Assembly (NCBI GenBank): GCA_963824905.1
Contig: CAWGRH010000004.1
Coordinates: 124,001-188,000, forward strand
Source of the DNA: JAJPKK01 sp963824905
GTDB taxonomy: Bacteria; Pseudomonadota; Alphaproteobacteria; Rhizobiales; Xanthobacteraceae
DNA: 64,000 nt
Direction: 5' to 3'
Each line of letters starts with the position of its first letter. Positions within the stretch are counted from its first letter, which is position 1. The translations under genes and the position numbers were made by a program. Below are positions 55,733 to 63,724 of the stretch, in pieces. Below the pieces are notes generated by a model. It did no database searches, was not told the origin of the DNA, and was given only the letters and a program-made list of their open reading frames with translations.

Positions 55733-56653
55733 TCACGAGCTCGCGCCGCCCGACACTCGATTCAAGTAATCTCCAAACATGGGAACCGTGAACGCGGTAT
55801 CGCCATGCGCCGGGCTGTAAATCATCCCCTTCTTGATAAGCGAGCTCCTGACCGGCGCGATGCTTTCCACTGCGACACCCAGTTCCGCAGCAATATCGCC
55901 AGAACGTTGTGGGCCAGCGCCCAGAGCGGCCATGGCAAATAGGTAGTCCTTTTCTCGAGGAGTCACACGATCAAATCGAACTCTGAAAAAGCTCCGATCA
56001 AGATTGGCGATTGCTATCTCACTTGCGGTATGAACGTCACTCGTAGTGATTGGGGAGCGATAGGCGGTATTCCACGCGTGATAGCCCCATTCTTGAAGAA
56101 AATACGGGTAGCCCTTGGTCATTTTGGTAACGAGCGTCAGTGCCTCCTCCTCGAAGGCCACGCCTTCTCGGCGGGCAGGTTCCCGGAGAGCGAGCGTTGC
56201 ATCTTCAGGCGTCAGGGCATCAACAATCGGATAATCGAACAAGCGCTCTGCGTATGATTTCGCCTTTCCGGCAAGCCCAACAAGCTGTGGCAGGCCAGCC
56301 CCTATCAAGACGAGCGGAAGTTGCTTCTGCGAGATTCTGTGAACTGCCATTATCAGCGCGCTGAACTCTTTTTCTTTGATGTACTGCAGTTCGTCGATGA
56401 TGATAGTCACCGCGGTCCCGCGCGCTTTCGCAGCTTGACCAATGGATTCCAAAAGATCGGGTAGGTCCGTCTCGAGATCGCCGCTGTCGGCGACGCCATT
56501 CTGCGGGGTGACGTCCAATCCAACTTCGATGTCTCCGATCTTTACTTTCACGGTGTTGGCGAAAGAACGTAGTACCATCATTCCGCGCTTGACCGCTTCG
56601 GTTACCTTCTCCTGGGTGTTCAAACGGAACAATATCTTTCGCATGGCTTTCAT
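55733..56653 (-). pseudogene. AAA-type ATPase, C-terminal part (split by IS256 element)
   Basis: This is the C-terminal ~300 residues of an ATPase whose N-terminal part lies at 57737-58032. It contains a Walker-B-like AVTIIIDELQYIKEKEFSAL, ALIMAVHRISQKQLPLVLIG (sensor region), and a C-terminal winged-helix-like segment (GPQRSGDIAAELGVAVESIA). The joined protein would be a P-loop ATPase of the archaeal-type ATPase group often encoded near mobile elements. Reading resumes with AMRKILFRLN right at the junction with the transposase. No function is known; it cannot be expressed whole while the element is present. Confidence 0.75.
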
Positions 56654-57770
56654 GCCGGCAAGGTGACGGTCGAGCGGCCGCGCGTGCGCGGCCTCGCGGG
56701 CCAGGAGCTGGCGCTGCCGAGCTGGGATGGCGCGATCGCGGAGGACTGGCTCGGCAAGTGGGCGATGAATCTGATGCTGATCAACGTCTCGACGCGGAAA
56801 TTCCGCCGAGCGGTGCGGCTTCCCGAGGGCGATGTCCCGGCGCCGACTGGGGCCGGCGTGTCGAAGTCGGCGGCCTCACGGCACTTCGTGGCGTTGTCGG
56901 CTGCACGCATGAAGGAATGGATGGGCGCCGATCTGTCCGGGCTCGACATCATGGTGGTGCAGATCGACGGCATCCACATCAGTGAGCATCTCGTGCTGGT
57001 GGCGGCGCTCGGAATCGATAGCGAGGGCTTCAAGCACCCGCTCGGGCTGATGGAAGGGGCAACCGAGCACAGCGCCGTGGTGCAGGCGTTGATCGACGAC
57101 CTGATCGAGCGCGGCCTCGATCCAGCGGTGCCGCGTCTGTTCATCATCGACGGCTCGAAGGCACTCTCCAAGGCGATCCGGCGCAGCTTCGGGTGCCACA
57201 CGCCGATCCAGCGCTGCCAGATCCATAAGGCGCGGAATATCATGGAGCGTCTATCGCCAGCTCTGCATGCCTCGGTGCGGCGTGCGTTGCGCCAGGCCTG
57301 GGAACTCGACGACGCGGCGAAGGCGGAGAAGCTGATCCGCAATCTCGCCCAGCGCCTGGAGCGCGACGCTCCCGGCGTCTCGAAGAGCATCCTCGAGGGA
57401 TTAGATGAGATCCTCACGGTGAGCAGGCTCGGTCTGCCGGCCGAGCTGCGGCGTTCGCTTGCCTGCACAAACATCATCGAGAACATGATGGGCACAGTGC
57501 GACGCGTCACCCGCAACGTGAAGCGCTGGAGTTCGCCCTCGATGGCCTTGCGCTGGACTGCGGCCGCCATGCACGAAGCCAAGAAGGGCTTTCGCAGGCT
57601 AAAAGCTTTCAGGCAACTTCCGGGCTTACGAGCCTCGCTTGCTGCTCACTACGAAAAGGAAACAAACAGTCACGCAGTTGCTCAAAACGCGATGGCCGCT
57701 TAACGTCATTCACGGCAGCGCTCGCTTTCGCAAAGTTCAACAGGGCACGGGACAATTCCAGCACGGGATC
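56654..57770 (+). mobile_element. IS256-family element, 5'-truncated
   Basis: The insertion occupies roughly 56654-57770 inside an ATPase gene. Right end: a GGGACAATTCCAG-containing end lies near 57747-57759, where the ATPase reading (PELLIP) resumes. Left end: the transposase is cut inside its gene at AGKVTVERP, so the left terminal repeat and ~80 codons are missing. No 8-9-bp target duplication is visible, consistent with an adjacent deletion. Confidence 0.75.
56663..57703 (+). CDS. IS256-family transposase, N-terminally truncated
   Basis: This 346-residue fragment of a mutator-type transposase starts at a GTG inside the normal protein (VTVERPRVRGLAGQELALPS). It has the catalytic DDE features: first Asp in VVQIDGIHISEHLVLVAALG, second in LFIIDGSKALSKAIRRSFG, then CQIHKARNIMERLSPALHAS, and the Glu in ACTNIIENMMGTVRRVTRNV. 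Members are usually ~400-430 residues; about 80 at the N-terminus are absent, including the DNA-binding part, so it is probably inactive. Truncation at a gene junction is described under the element. Confidence 0.88.
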   Translation: MTVERPRVRGLAGQELALPSWDGAIAEDWLGKWAMNLMLINVSTRKFRRAVRLPEGDVPAPTGAGVSKSAASRHFVALSAARMKEWMGADLSGLDIMVVQIDGIHISEHLVLVAALGIDSEGFKHPLGLMEGATEHSAVVQALIDDLIERGLDPAVPRLFIIDGSKALSKAIRRSFGCHTPIQRCQIHKARNIMERLSPALHASVRRALRQAWELDDAAKAEKLIRNLAQRLERDAPGVSKSILEGLDEILTVSRLGLPAELRRSLACTNIIENMMGTVRRVTRNVKRWSSPSMALRWTAAAMHEAKKGFRRLKAFRQLPGLRASLAAHYEKETNSHAVAQNAMAA

Positions 57771-58032
57771 AGGAGTTCAGGTAGCGTCTTCGTCTCTGGC
57801 GTCTCGACGAGCGCGGCTATGTAACCGCTCAATTCTGCGATCTCCTCAACCTTATTGAGGAGTACCGTCTTTCCGACGCCACGCAGTCCCACAAGCATGA
57901 AGCTCTTGGCGGGACGGCCGATCTGAACGCGCGCAAGCGTGGTTTTCGTTTTCGCAAGAATTTCGTCTCGCCCGGCTAACTCGGGCGGCTGACTTCCGGC
58001 CCCGGGGGCGAAGGGGTTTGTAACAGGATCCA
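57737..58032 (-). pseudogene. AAA-type ATPase, N-terminal part (split by IS256 element)
   Basis: This is the first ~90 residues of the split ATPase. It starts MDPVTNPFAPGAGSQPPELA, followed by GRDEILAKTKTTLARVQIGR and an intact Walker A SFMLVGLRGVGKTVLLNKVE. The reading continues ETPETKTLPELLIP and then runs into IS sequence. The other half (55733-56653) resumes at AMRKILFRLN, so almost no codons were lost. The ATG at 58032 lies next to one arm of the 22-bp inverted repeat. Confidence 0.75.
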
Positions 58033-58085
58033 TAGCAATCTTAGCGATCTTATCTGGCGCAACGATAAGATCGCTAAGATTGCTA
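58033..58085. repeat. perfect 22-bp inverted repeat upstream of the ATPase start
   Basis: TAGCAATCTTAGCGATCTTA(TC) at 58033-58054 and its exact reverse complement at 58064-58085, with a 9-base centre TGGCGCAAC. Each arm contains two ATCTTA words. Its first arm ends one base before the ATPase ATG, so it may be an operator, an mRNA hairpin or a recognition site of the ATPase itself. Confidence 0.8.
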
Positions 58086-58101
58086 CATGTCAAGCGCGGC
58101 C

Positions 58102-59097
58102 CTACTCCGCCGTCACATTGGCCGCCTTGATGATCGGCCACCATTTGGCGACCTCGGCCTTCTGGTAGGCCGCGAGCGCCTCAGGCGCCTCCTGGCCGGC
58201 CGGTGGTCCATCGAGGCCGACGCTCGCGAGCTTCTCACGCACCGCGGGCTCCTTGAGCGCTGCGACGACCGCGCCGTTGAGCTTGTCGACGATCGGGCGC
58301 GGCGTGCCGTGCGGCACCCACATGCCGCTCCAGACCTCCATCAGGAGGCCGGGAAGCCCGGCCTCGGCCACGGTCGGAATATCGGACGCCGAGGGAATCC
58401 GTTCGGTCGCAGTCACAGCGAAAGCCTTGATTGTCCCTTGGCGTACCTGCGGCAGGCAGTTCGAGGCCTGATCGATAATGAGGTCGATCTGGCCGGCGAC
58501 GAGGTCTTGGAGCGCGGGCCCGGTGCCGCGATACGGTACGAATGAGAGCTGCACGCCGGTAAGGCTCTGGAGCAGGAGGCTGGCGATATGCGAGCCCGAT
58601 CCGGCGCCGGCCGTACCTGCAGCGGTCTTGCCGGGGTTTGCCTTGAGCCGATCGAGGAGCTCCTTGAGGTTCGTCGCCGGAAAGTTCTTGCGCGTCACGA
58701 AGATCATCGGGTTCGACGGCAGCCGCGCCACCGGATCGAGGTCTTTGAGCAGATCGTATTTCAACGGATAGATCGCGCCGTTCGCGACATGGGTGCCGAA
58801 ATGGCCGATGCTGATGGTGTAGCCGTCGGGCGGCGACGACACGACGCGGCCGACCCCGATCGAGCCGCCGGCTCCGGTGACGTTCTCGATGAGCACCGGC
58901 TGGCCGAGCGCGGCGCGCATGCGCTCGCCGAGCACCCGCGCCAGCACGTCGGTCGGGCCGCCCGCGGCGAACGGCACGATGATGGTGATCGGACGGTTCG
59001 GGTAATTCTGGGCGGCCGCCGGCGCGACGGCCGTGACCACCGCCAGAACCATCGATGCGATCGCGGTGAGGACCGTTGCTGCTCGTGCCGGGGGCAT
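58102..59097 (-). CDS. Bug-family tripartite tricarboxylate transporter binding protein
   Basis: This ~331-residue periplasmic protein of the TctC/Bug family has a signal peptide (TVLTAIASMVLAVVTAVAPA, cleaving after AAAQ), then NYPNRPITIIVPFAAGGPTD, VLIENVTGAGGSIGVGRV, PDGYTISIGHFGTHVANGAI and SFVPYRGTGPALQDLVAGQI, all diagnostic. It binds carboxylates and serves tripartite importers; no TctAB genes are nearby. I chose the ATG at 59097 (MPPARAATV) since GGTGGAG lies 7 bases before it, rather than the ATG at 59112. It directly follows the inverted repeat region. Confidence 0.92.
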   Translation of the reverse strand: MPPARAATVLTAIASMVLAVVTAVAPAAAQNYPNRPITIIVPFAAGGPTDVLARVLGERMRAALGQPVLIENVTGAGGSIGVGRVVSSPPDGYTISIGHFGTHVANGAIYPLKYDLLKDLDPVARLPSNPMIFVTRKNFPATNLKELLDRLKANPGKTAAGTAGAGSGSHIASLLLQSLTGVQLSFVPYRGTGPALQDLVAGQIDLIIDQASNCLPQVRQGTIKAFAVTATERIPSASDIPTVAEAGLPGLLMEVWSGMWVPHGTPRPIVDKLNGAVVAALKEPAVREKLASVGLDGPPAGQEAPEALAAYQKAEVAKWWPIIKAANVTAE

Positions 59098-59265
59098 TCG
59101 AAACTCCACCATTGGGGTCGCCGCGAGCTTAGACCGGCGGTACGGGGTGCGGAAACGGTCGCGGCGTCGCAGGCGTTAACGTTCTGTTAACTTGCTCATG
59201 GATTTTCCTCAGTGATTACAATTGTTTAAGCCTGTTAAATTAGACACTCGTCGACGATTAGACAC

Positions 59266-60308
59266 TTACCGTTCCCGGTTCAGCCTCCCGATGGCGCTGC
59301 GCGCCAGATGCGCTTGGTCGGCCGCCGCGGTATAGCGCTCGACCTCGCGCAGCGTTTTGTGGCCGGACACTGCCGCGATTTCCTTTGTCGGGGTGCCAGC
59401 CTCTGCCAGCCGGCGCATCTGCGCCTTGCGCAAGCCATGGGGGACGCAACGCGGCGGCAGGCCGGCGGCTGCGGCGGCCCGCTTTACCATCGTAGAGAGC
59501 GCTTGCGCCTTGATGGGGCGCCCGGTCGGGCCGCCAATAAGATTGAGCCCATTCGCCGGGCCGGCCCTCAAGGCAGCATCCAACTCGGAGCTAATCGGAA
59601 CCGATAAGACGACGCCGGTCTTTTCTTGCTCTACGGCGATAGCTCCGTTCGTGATGTCCGCCCGGCGCATCTTCGCCACGTCGCCAACACGCTGACCAGT
59701 GTGGAGCAAAAGCGCGTAGGCGAGCCGCTCCCGTGTTCCTAGACGCCAGCGCGTTTCGAACGCCGCCAGCTCGCCGTCCGTCCAAGTGTGATGCGTGCCA
59801 CCTTCGTAGCGGTCGATTTCGACAACCGGATTGTCGGTCCGGTAGCCGACCCGAATCGCATGACCAAGCAACTTGCGAAGCACTGCGCGCGTGAGGTTCG
59901 CCATGCTCGGCGCTTCGGCACCGACGCTCCCGATGTACGCCGCGACCTTGGCGCGTGGCATGTCGTGAACCAGGCGGTGACCGTGCAGCTCGCGGAAGCG
60001 GTCGAGCACAATTCGGTAAACTCGTTGAGAATTCGGTTTGAGGTTCGCGAACGCAGGGCTTTGCAGGTACTCGAAAACGAGCGCACCAACGCTGGCCCGG
60101 TCCCTGGCGCGGCCCATGATGGGGGGCGGGCTCGCCGAGCGCATCCTGATAGGCCGACATGAACCCGGCCGAACCGGGTACGCCCGGCAGGGCGACCACC
60201 TGATGGCCGCGCTTGCGGAAGTAGTGCCGCAGCTTGCCCGAGCCGTCGCGGTAGCGCTTGACGTAAGGCAACGCCAGATTCTTCGGCATGTCGGACACCA
60301 GCATCATG
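59266..60308 (-). CDS. tyrosine-type site-specific integrase (one frame break)
   Basis: This ~346-residue phage/island integrase has an N-terminal arm (MMLVSDMPKNLALPYVKRYR), a SAM-like core-binding domain (FEYLQSPAFANLKPNSQRVY) and a catalytic domain with Arg in LLHTGQRVGDVAKMRR, HGLRKAQMRRLAEAG (His-x-x-Arg), and GHKTLREVERYT with the nucleophilic Tyr. The frames join at 60122-60127, within a G6 run (C6 on the coding strand), where one extra base separates GEPAP from PIMGRARDRASVG. GGAGG lies before the ATG at 60308. It overlaps the upstream excisionase-like gene and probably mobilises the island to its right. Confidence 0.88.
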
Positions 60309-60540
60309 CGTCCTCCCATGAGGACTTGCCGGCATCTTCGCCCGGAAGCCTTTCGAAGCACAAATCCAGAGCGCGGATATCCCACACCTTCCGGGTGTCA
60401 ATCTGGCGTGGCTTCGGCATCCTGCCATCGCCCACAAGGCGGTCGAACAGGGTTGCGCCAATGCCGATGTACATGGCCGCCTCGTCGCGGGAGAGCCCAC
60501 GTCGTGGCACAGGCCGGCTGTCTGAAAGTCGCGTCGACAT
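60304..60540 (-). CDS. excisionase-like helix-turn-helix protein
   Basis: This ~78-residue DNA-binding protein has a MerR-like/AlpA-type winged helix: GLSRDEAAMYIGIGATLFDR, LVGDGRMPKPRQIDTRKVWD, followed by RALDLCFERL. Such genes precede integrases in prophages and islands and act as recombination directionality factors. Its stop overlaps the integrase start by 5 bases, so they are coupled. The start at 60540 is the nearest ATG upstream of the domain; one at 60648 would add a non-conserved leader. Confidence 0.75.
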   Translation of the reverse strand: MSTRLSDSRPVPRRGLSRDEAAMYIGIGATLFDRLVGDGRMPKPRQIDTRKVWDIRALDLCFERLPGEDAGKSSWEDA

Positions 60541-60789
60541 CCCCGCACACGCCGACCATTGCGGTCGCCCCATGAGACACACGAAGACCGCGCGCGGTCG
60601 CGCACCGGTCGCCAGATTTTCCGATTGGAGTCTGTGTTCGTGTCGCATAGGGGTGCGACTAAGCTGCCTTCTCTATAGCACGAAGGCCGGGACTTCGTCA
60701 AGTCGCCGGTTCACGAAATCGCTGTGCCGCAGGCACTTCTGACCTCGGAGCGTTTACACGCCTTGCGCTCGCGCCGCCGAAAAATGAAA

Positions 60790-60812
60790 AGCCCCGACGA
60801 AAAGCCGGGGCT
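60790..60812 (-). terminator. rho-independent terminator, minus strand
   Basis: Hairpin AGCCCCG...CGGGGCT, with the T-rich tail (TTTTCATTTTT) on the minus strand, at the end of the small-gene unit 60903-61049. It has the same stem as at 62157-62179. Confidence 0.7.
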
Positions 60813-60902
60813 GTTAATATAGGTGTCTGCCCATTATGCGTACGTGTCTCCAACGGACGTTGTAAGCTTACCGAAAGTTCCGCGCGAAAAGTTTGAAGCA
60901 GG

Positions 60903-61049
60903 TCACACCAAGTCCGGAACAGTTCCAACATTGCCGGTAGGTTCGGGTTGTTGCCGCTCCCGAACATCTGCGGTCGGTCCCTTCACCATCAGCATGGCTG
61001 ACAGGCCGAACAGCATCACATTGAGCGCGAACACGATAAATCGGGTCAT
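60903..61049 (-). CDS. 48-aa small membrane protein, unknown
   Basis: This short frame encodes MTRFIVFALNVMLFGLSAML followed by MVKGPTADVRERQQPEP and a polar tail ending in LV. It has one clear transmembrane helix or uncleaved signal, and a GGGGGAT ribosome binding site seven bases before the ATG. It terminates before a hairpin at 60790. It resembles small membrane proteins of phages or islands; no function can be assigned. Confidence 0.45.
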   Translation of the reverse strand: MTRFIVFALNVMLFGLSAMLMVKGPTADVRERQQPEPTGNVGTVPDLV

Positions 61050-61196
61050 TGTTATCCCCCTGAAAAAACGACACCTAATCGGCTTAAGGGGAGAAGCTTT
61101 CCGAAAGATTGCATCAAGTCAGGATGAGGCGAACGACAGGAACCGTTCCGAACACCAATGGTTAACAGGAGGGCGGGGCAAGACAGGAAGGTTCCG

Positions 61197-61394
61197 ATGT
61201 TGGCGAACGTCCAGGTCTTGCCGCCGAGATGCCCGGAATGCAACCGCCCGATGCAGCTCGTACACGTTCTAGCGAACGCTCACGTCTATCCGCCAGTTCG
61301 CTCCTTCGAGTGCTCAGAGTGCGAGACGGACGCCATCTGCCAATGGCAGCCAGTGCCCATCGACCACAGACACGCCCGACAATTGCGCAGCTAG
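61197..61394 (+). CDS. 65-aa zinc-ribbon-like protein
   Basis: This 65-residue protein has two CxxC knuckles: PPRCPECNRPMQLVHVLANA and PVRSFECSECETDAICQWQP, fitting a zinc ribbon. AGGAAGG lies 6 bases before the ATG at 61197. The helical DNA- or protein-binding role is inferred from the fold only. It belongs to the small gene set on the island. Confidence 0.6.
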   Translation: MLANVQVLPPRCPECNRPMQLVHVLANAHVYPPVRSFECSECETDAICQWQPVPIDHRHARQLRS

Positions 61395-61501
61395 TTCACG
61401 GACGCCCTGGCGCCGGTCGCCACGGCCCCCGCTTCACGAGGTAAAGAGCCAAGAATGGCCCCGGCAGCGGCGGCGAAAAGCAAAGCGACCGCGAGACACA
61501 T
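61391..61501 (-). CDS. 36-aa hydrophobic peptide, uncertain
   Basis: The frame reads MCLAVALLFAAAAGAILGSL and then PREAGAVATGARASVN. It looks like a signal or single membrane helix. No good ribosome binding site precedes the ATG; a GTG at 61519 is an alternative. It overlaps the end of the zinc-ribbon gene by four bases. Confidence 0.25.
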   Translation of the reverse strand: MCLAVALLFAAAAGAILGSLPREAGAVATGARASVN

Positions 61502-61549
61502 TTTGCACAAGTGAATCACTCCGACCGGCAATGCTCGAAAAAAATCGAA

Positions 61550-61578
61550 GAAGCCCCGGTGTCGTCGACCGGGGCTTC
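61550..61578 (-). terminator. rho-independent terminator, minus strand
   Basis: Stem GAAGCCCCGGT/ACCGGGGCTTC with a 7-base loop; the minus strand continues into a T-rich run. It follows the 61597-61803 gene. Confidence 0.75.
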
Positions 61579-61596
61579 CCGTGTTGATGGCAACTT

Positions 61597-61803
61597 TTAC
61601 GCAACCGGAAACGGCTTCGGGTAAAGAGCCAATTCTACCCGCCGCCGTGGCGTTCCGTAACGAGCTTGGATGACACCAGCTGTCCCGAAGGTGTCGACGC
61701 GCACGATGAATGTCGCCGCGGTGATTCGCAATCCGCCCTCGGCGATTTCGTAGAGGTGTGTCGGCGAGGCATCAAATGAAACGGCGACTTCGGGAGTCAG
61801 CAT
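61597..61803 (-). CDS. 68-aa hypothetical island protein
   Basis: This protein (MLTPEVAVSFDASPTHLYEI, AEGGLRITAATFIVRVDTFG, TAGVIQARYGTPRRRVELAL) has an alternating beta pattern and no signal peptide, Cys or membrane helix. It is similar in size to phage-encoded proteins but belongs to no family I recognise. A terminator follows 18 bases after its stop. The start at 61803 is the only ATG giving this length. Confidence 0.45.
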   Translation of the reverse strand: MLTPEVAVSFDASPTHLYEIAEGGLRITAATFIVRVDTFGTAGVIQARYGTPRRRVELALYPKPFPVA

Positions 61804-61979
61804 CCGAAGCCGCCGCTTTGCACCGTTGCACTACTCTTTGGGAATTCGTGAGTGCGATTGTGAACGTCGTCCGAGAATGCGGTTGCTGTGGGGCATAAGC
61901 CAAACCACCGCTGGACAGGGTTAATCGGACGTTCACGCTCGATGCTGGTCCAACGTAAGCAGCGCCCCGCTAGGGCGCT

Positions 61980-62075
61980 CTACATCATCCAAGCCGCGAA
62001 CATGATGAGCGCCGAGCTGGCGAATGTCACCGACCACTCGATAGCGTCGAGACCAAAAAAGCGGCTGGCACCCAT
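61980..62075 (-). CDS. 31-aa small membrane peptide
   Basis: The frame encodes MGASRFFGLDAIEWSVTFAS followed by SALIMFAAWMM, with one membrane helix. GGGAG lies about 10 bases before the ATG. It is one of several tiny genes in the island; no function is known. Confidence 0.4.
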   Translation of the reverse strand: MGASRFFGLDAIEWSVTFASSALIMFAAWMM

Positions 62076-62156
62076 CCCTTTTTCTCCCTGATGAGATTCG
62101 CCCTTGTGTGTTGTCGCAGCGCAGCAGGAAAGGTTCGAAGCCGCGCCCAAATGAAA

Positions 62157-62179
62157 AGCCCCGACGAAAAGCCGGGGCT
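62157..62179 (-). terminator. rho-independent terminator, minus strand
   Basis: Hairpin AGCCCCG...CGGGGCT on the minus strand, identical stem and loop to 60790-60812, followed by TTTTCATTT. Confidence 0.65.
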
Positions 62180-62207
62180 GAATCAGTATGGCAGAAGTCA
62201 ATATGCG

Positions 62208-62279
62208 CTACACGTCCGCAACGGACAGGTGCACTTGAGCAAACTTCCCGCGATAGTCATAGCCTATAAAATACTGCAT
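62208..62279 (-). CDS. 23-aa peptide in a repeated terminator unit
   Basis: MQYFIGYDYRGKFAQVHLSV ending ADV. Its 3' half and the sequence up to the terminator align with 60834-60880, where the corresponding frame reads FSRGTFGKLTTSVGDTYA. No strong ribosome binding site. It could be a gene end or a shared 3' module. Confidence 0.3.
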   Translation of the reverse strand: MQYFIGYDYRGKFAQVHLSVADV

Positions 62280-62878
62280 CCCTATAGGTGGCGACTCAGG
62301 CAAGCTGCAACGGCCGCGCGACTGCCTCCCAACGCAAACGGCGCCCGATGGGGCGCCGTGATGCAGGCCGATTGAAGTGCGGGCGACGTCCGTTGTTGCG
62401 GGGAAACGATGGTAATGGGCGCGACGCCCGGCGGACCACCTCATAGGAAGGAAAGTCTCGTCAACCGGCGAAGGAAGCCGGGCGTCGCGTAGCTTTGCGG
62501 TGACACCGAATCGGAGCCACCGCCCTCACTGCCGACACCCCCCGTGCCCCCGCAGTTGAAAAAACGATAAATGAGCACTGCGATAAATGACAGTCGTGGA
62601 AATCGATTTAGTCGGGGTGTGGCGGCTGTGCATCACAAAAGCAAACAGCGCCCTCGGCGGTCGTCAGCCCTGAATTCCCGCGGAGGAGAGCAGGCCGAAC
62701 ACGGAAGCGACATAGGCCAGCGCGATCTCTCCCCTGATGATGCCGTTGCCGGCGGTCCATGATGGGCGCGAAAGCCATGGGGCACCGGCGGTGCCAGACG
62801 CACCGTGGAAGGGCCGGAGCTGGTATAGACCGGACTGGGGGAGATGTAATATCTTTCCAAGGCGCTTTGGAGAAAATT
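62280..62878. other. island region without convincing gene
   Basis: About 600 bases. A minus-strand frame around 62450-62570 gives a hydrophobic segment followed by a Gly-rich stretch (FNCGGTGGVGSEGGGSDS) but has no clear start. A plus-strand frame at 62571-62762 begins with ATG but resembles chance sequence. No hairpins stand out. Confidence 0.35.
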
Positions 62879-63724
62879 GTGGCCGTTGATTGGGGCATTG
62901 CGCTTGGGATTGTTAGTATTATCGGCATCCCGGCGGGAATTGGTGTTGGCGTCGCTGTCGCCGCGCGGACACAAGGAGAATTTCGCTTCGCTCGACAATG
63001 CTTTGTTGCTGCCGCGGTGCTAACTATCGCCTCTTGGGGCTGGTTCACATACGGGGTTGACTTGGGACCGATTAAGCTCATTTCCACAGCAGCAATAGGC
63101 GCCGTTACGGCTCTTGCTGTCGTGCTGGCATTGAACTGGATTGCGCAACGCCAAACGGATGACACGCACACAACTGCCGAAATTTCGGTAGTGTGCAGTA
63201 AGGAGATGCTTCCCAAGACGTTCGGCCCGAACGAAATCATTAAAGTGCTGAATCTGTTTCCCATACCATCTGAAAATGGCGGTGGCGGGGTGGCAGAGCT
63301 ATCCAATCACGGTGGAAAGGAGTGGCAGTGGAGAATAGAGAGAGACGACACGCCATTCGGTGGGACTGCTGCAAAATGCATTGTCACAAACTACGGTAAA
63401 GCGCCAGTACTCGATTTTATGATGCTTCTTGATTTGTCATTTTATGAATCGACGCCCACGCCAAATCAAAATAATTCGATTAGCACAGGCGGGCTAAGAC
63501 TGAGGCGCCCTTGGATAGTAAGTGCGCAGAAAATTGACGTTGGTCCAACCAACAGTTTCGAATTTTATATTTATAATAGCACTACGGATTATATCGTTCA
63601 CGTCTTGATGCCAAAAACTGCTCGATTGCGACGATTAGGAGAAAGTGAAGCGCAAGTGGCCCTCGATGTCCCTCACTATGGAGGTGATATCCCCCTCGAT
63701 TTTTGGCCTCTGCGAAAGAGCTGA
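62879..63724 (+). CDS. membrane-anchored hypothetical protein, AT-rich
   Basis: This 281-residue protein has three predicted transmembrane helices near the N-terminus (GIALGIVSIIGIPAGIGVGV, QCFVAAAVLTIASWGWFTYG, LISTAAIGAVTALAVVLALN) then a ~190-residue soluble domain with EWQWRIERDDTPFGGTAAKC and IYNSTTDYIVHVLMP. It matches no family I know. Base composition is clearly lower in GC than the neighbourhood, as expected for acquired DNA. The GTG at 62879 is chosen because GGAG lies seven bases before it; an upstream ATG at 62759 would give an unlikely polar leader. Confidence 0.6.
   Translation: MAVDWGIALGIVSIIGIPAGIGVGVAVAARTQGEFRFARQCFVAAAVLTIASWGWFTYGVDLGPIKLISTAAIGAVTALAVVLALNWIAQRQTDDTHTTAEISVVCSKEMLPKTFGPNEIIKVLNLFPIPSENGGGGVAELSNHGGKEWQWRIERDDTPFGGTAAKCIVTNYGKAPVLDFMMLLDLSFYESTPTPNQNNSISTGGLRLRRPWIVSAQKIDVGPTNSFEFYIYNSTTDYIVHVLMPKTARLRRLGESEAQVALDVPHYGGDIPLDFWPLRKS

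Noticed and set aside
56640..57770. Target site duplication for the IS256 element
   Set aside because: The flanks GCATGGC and GCACGGG are similar but not identical, and the left end of the element is missing.
60823..61272. 149-codon open frame on the plus strand
   Set aside because: It runs across a terminator and two better-supported small genes, with no ribosome binding site or family match.
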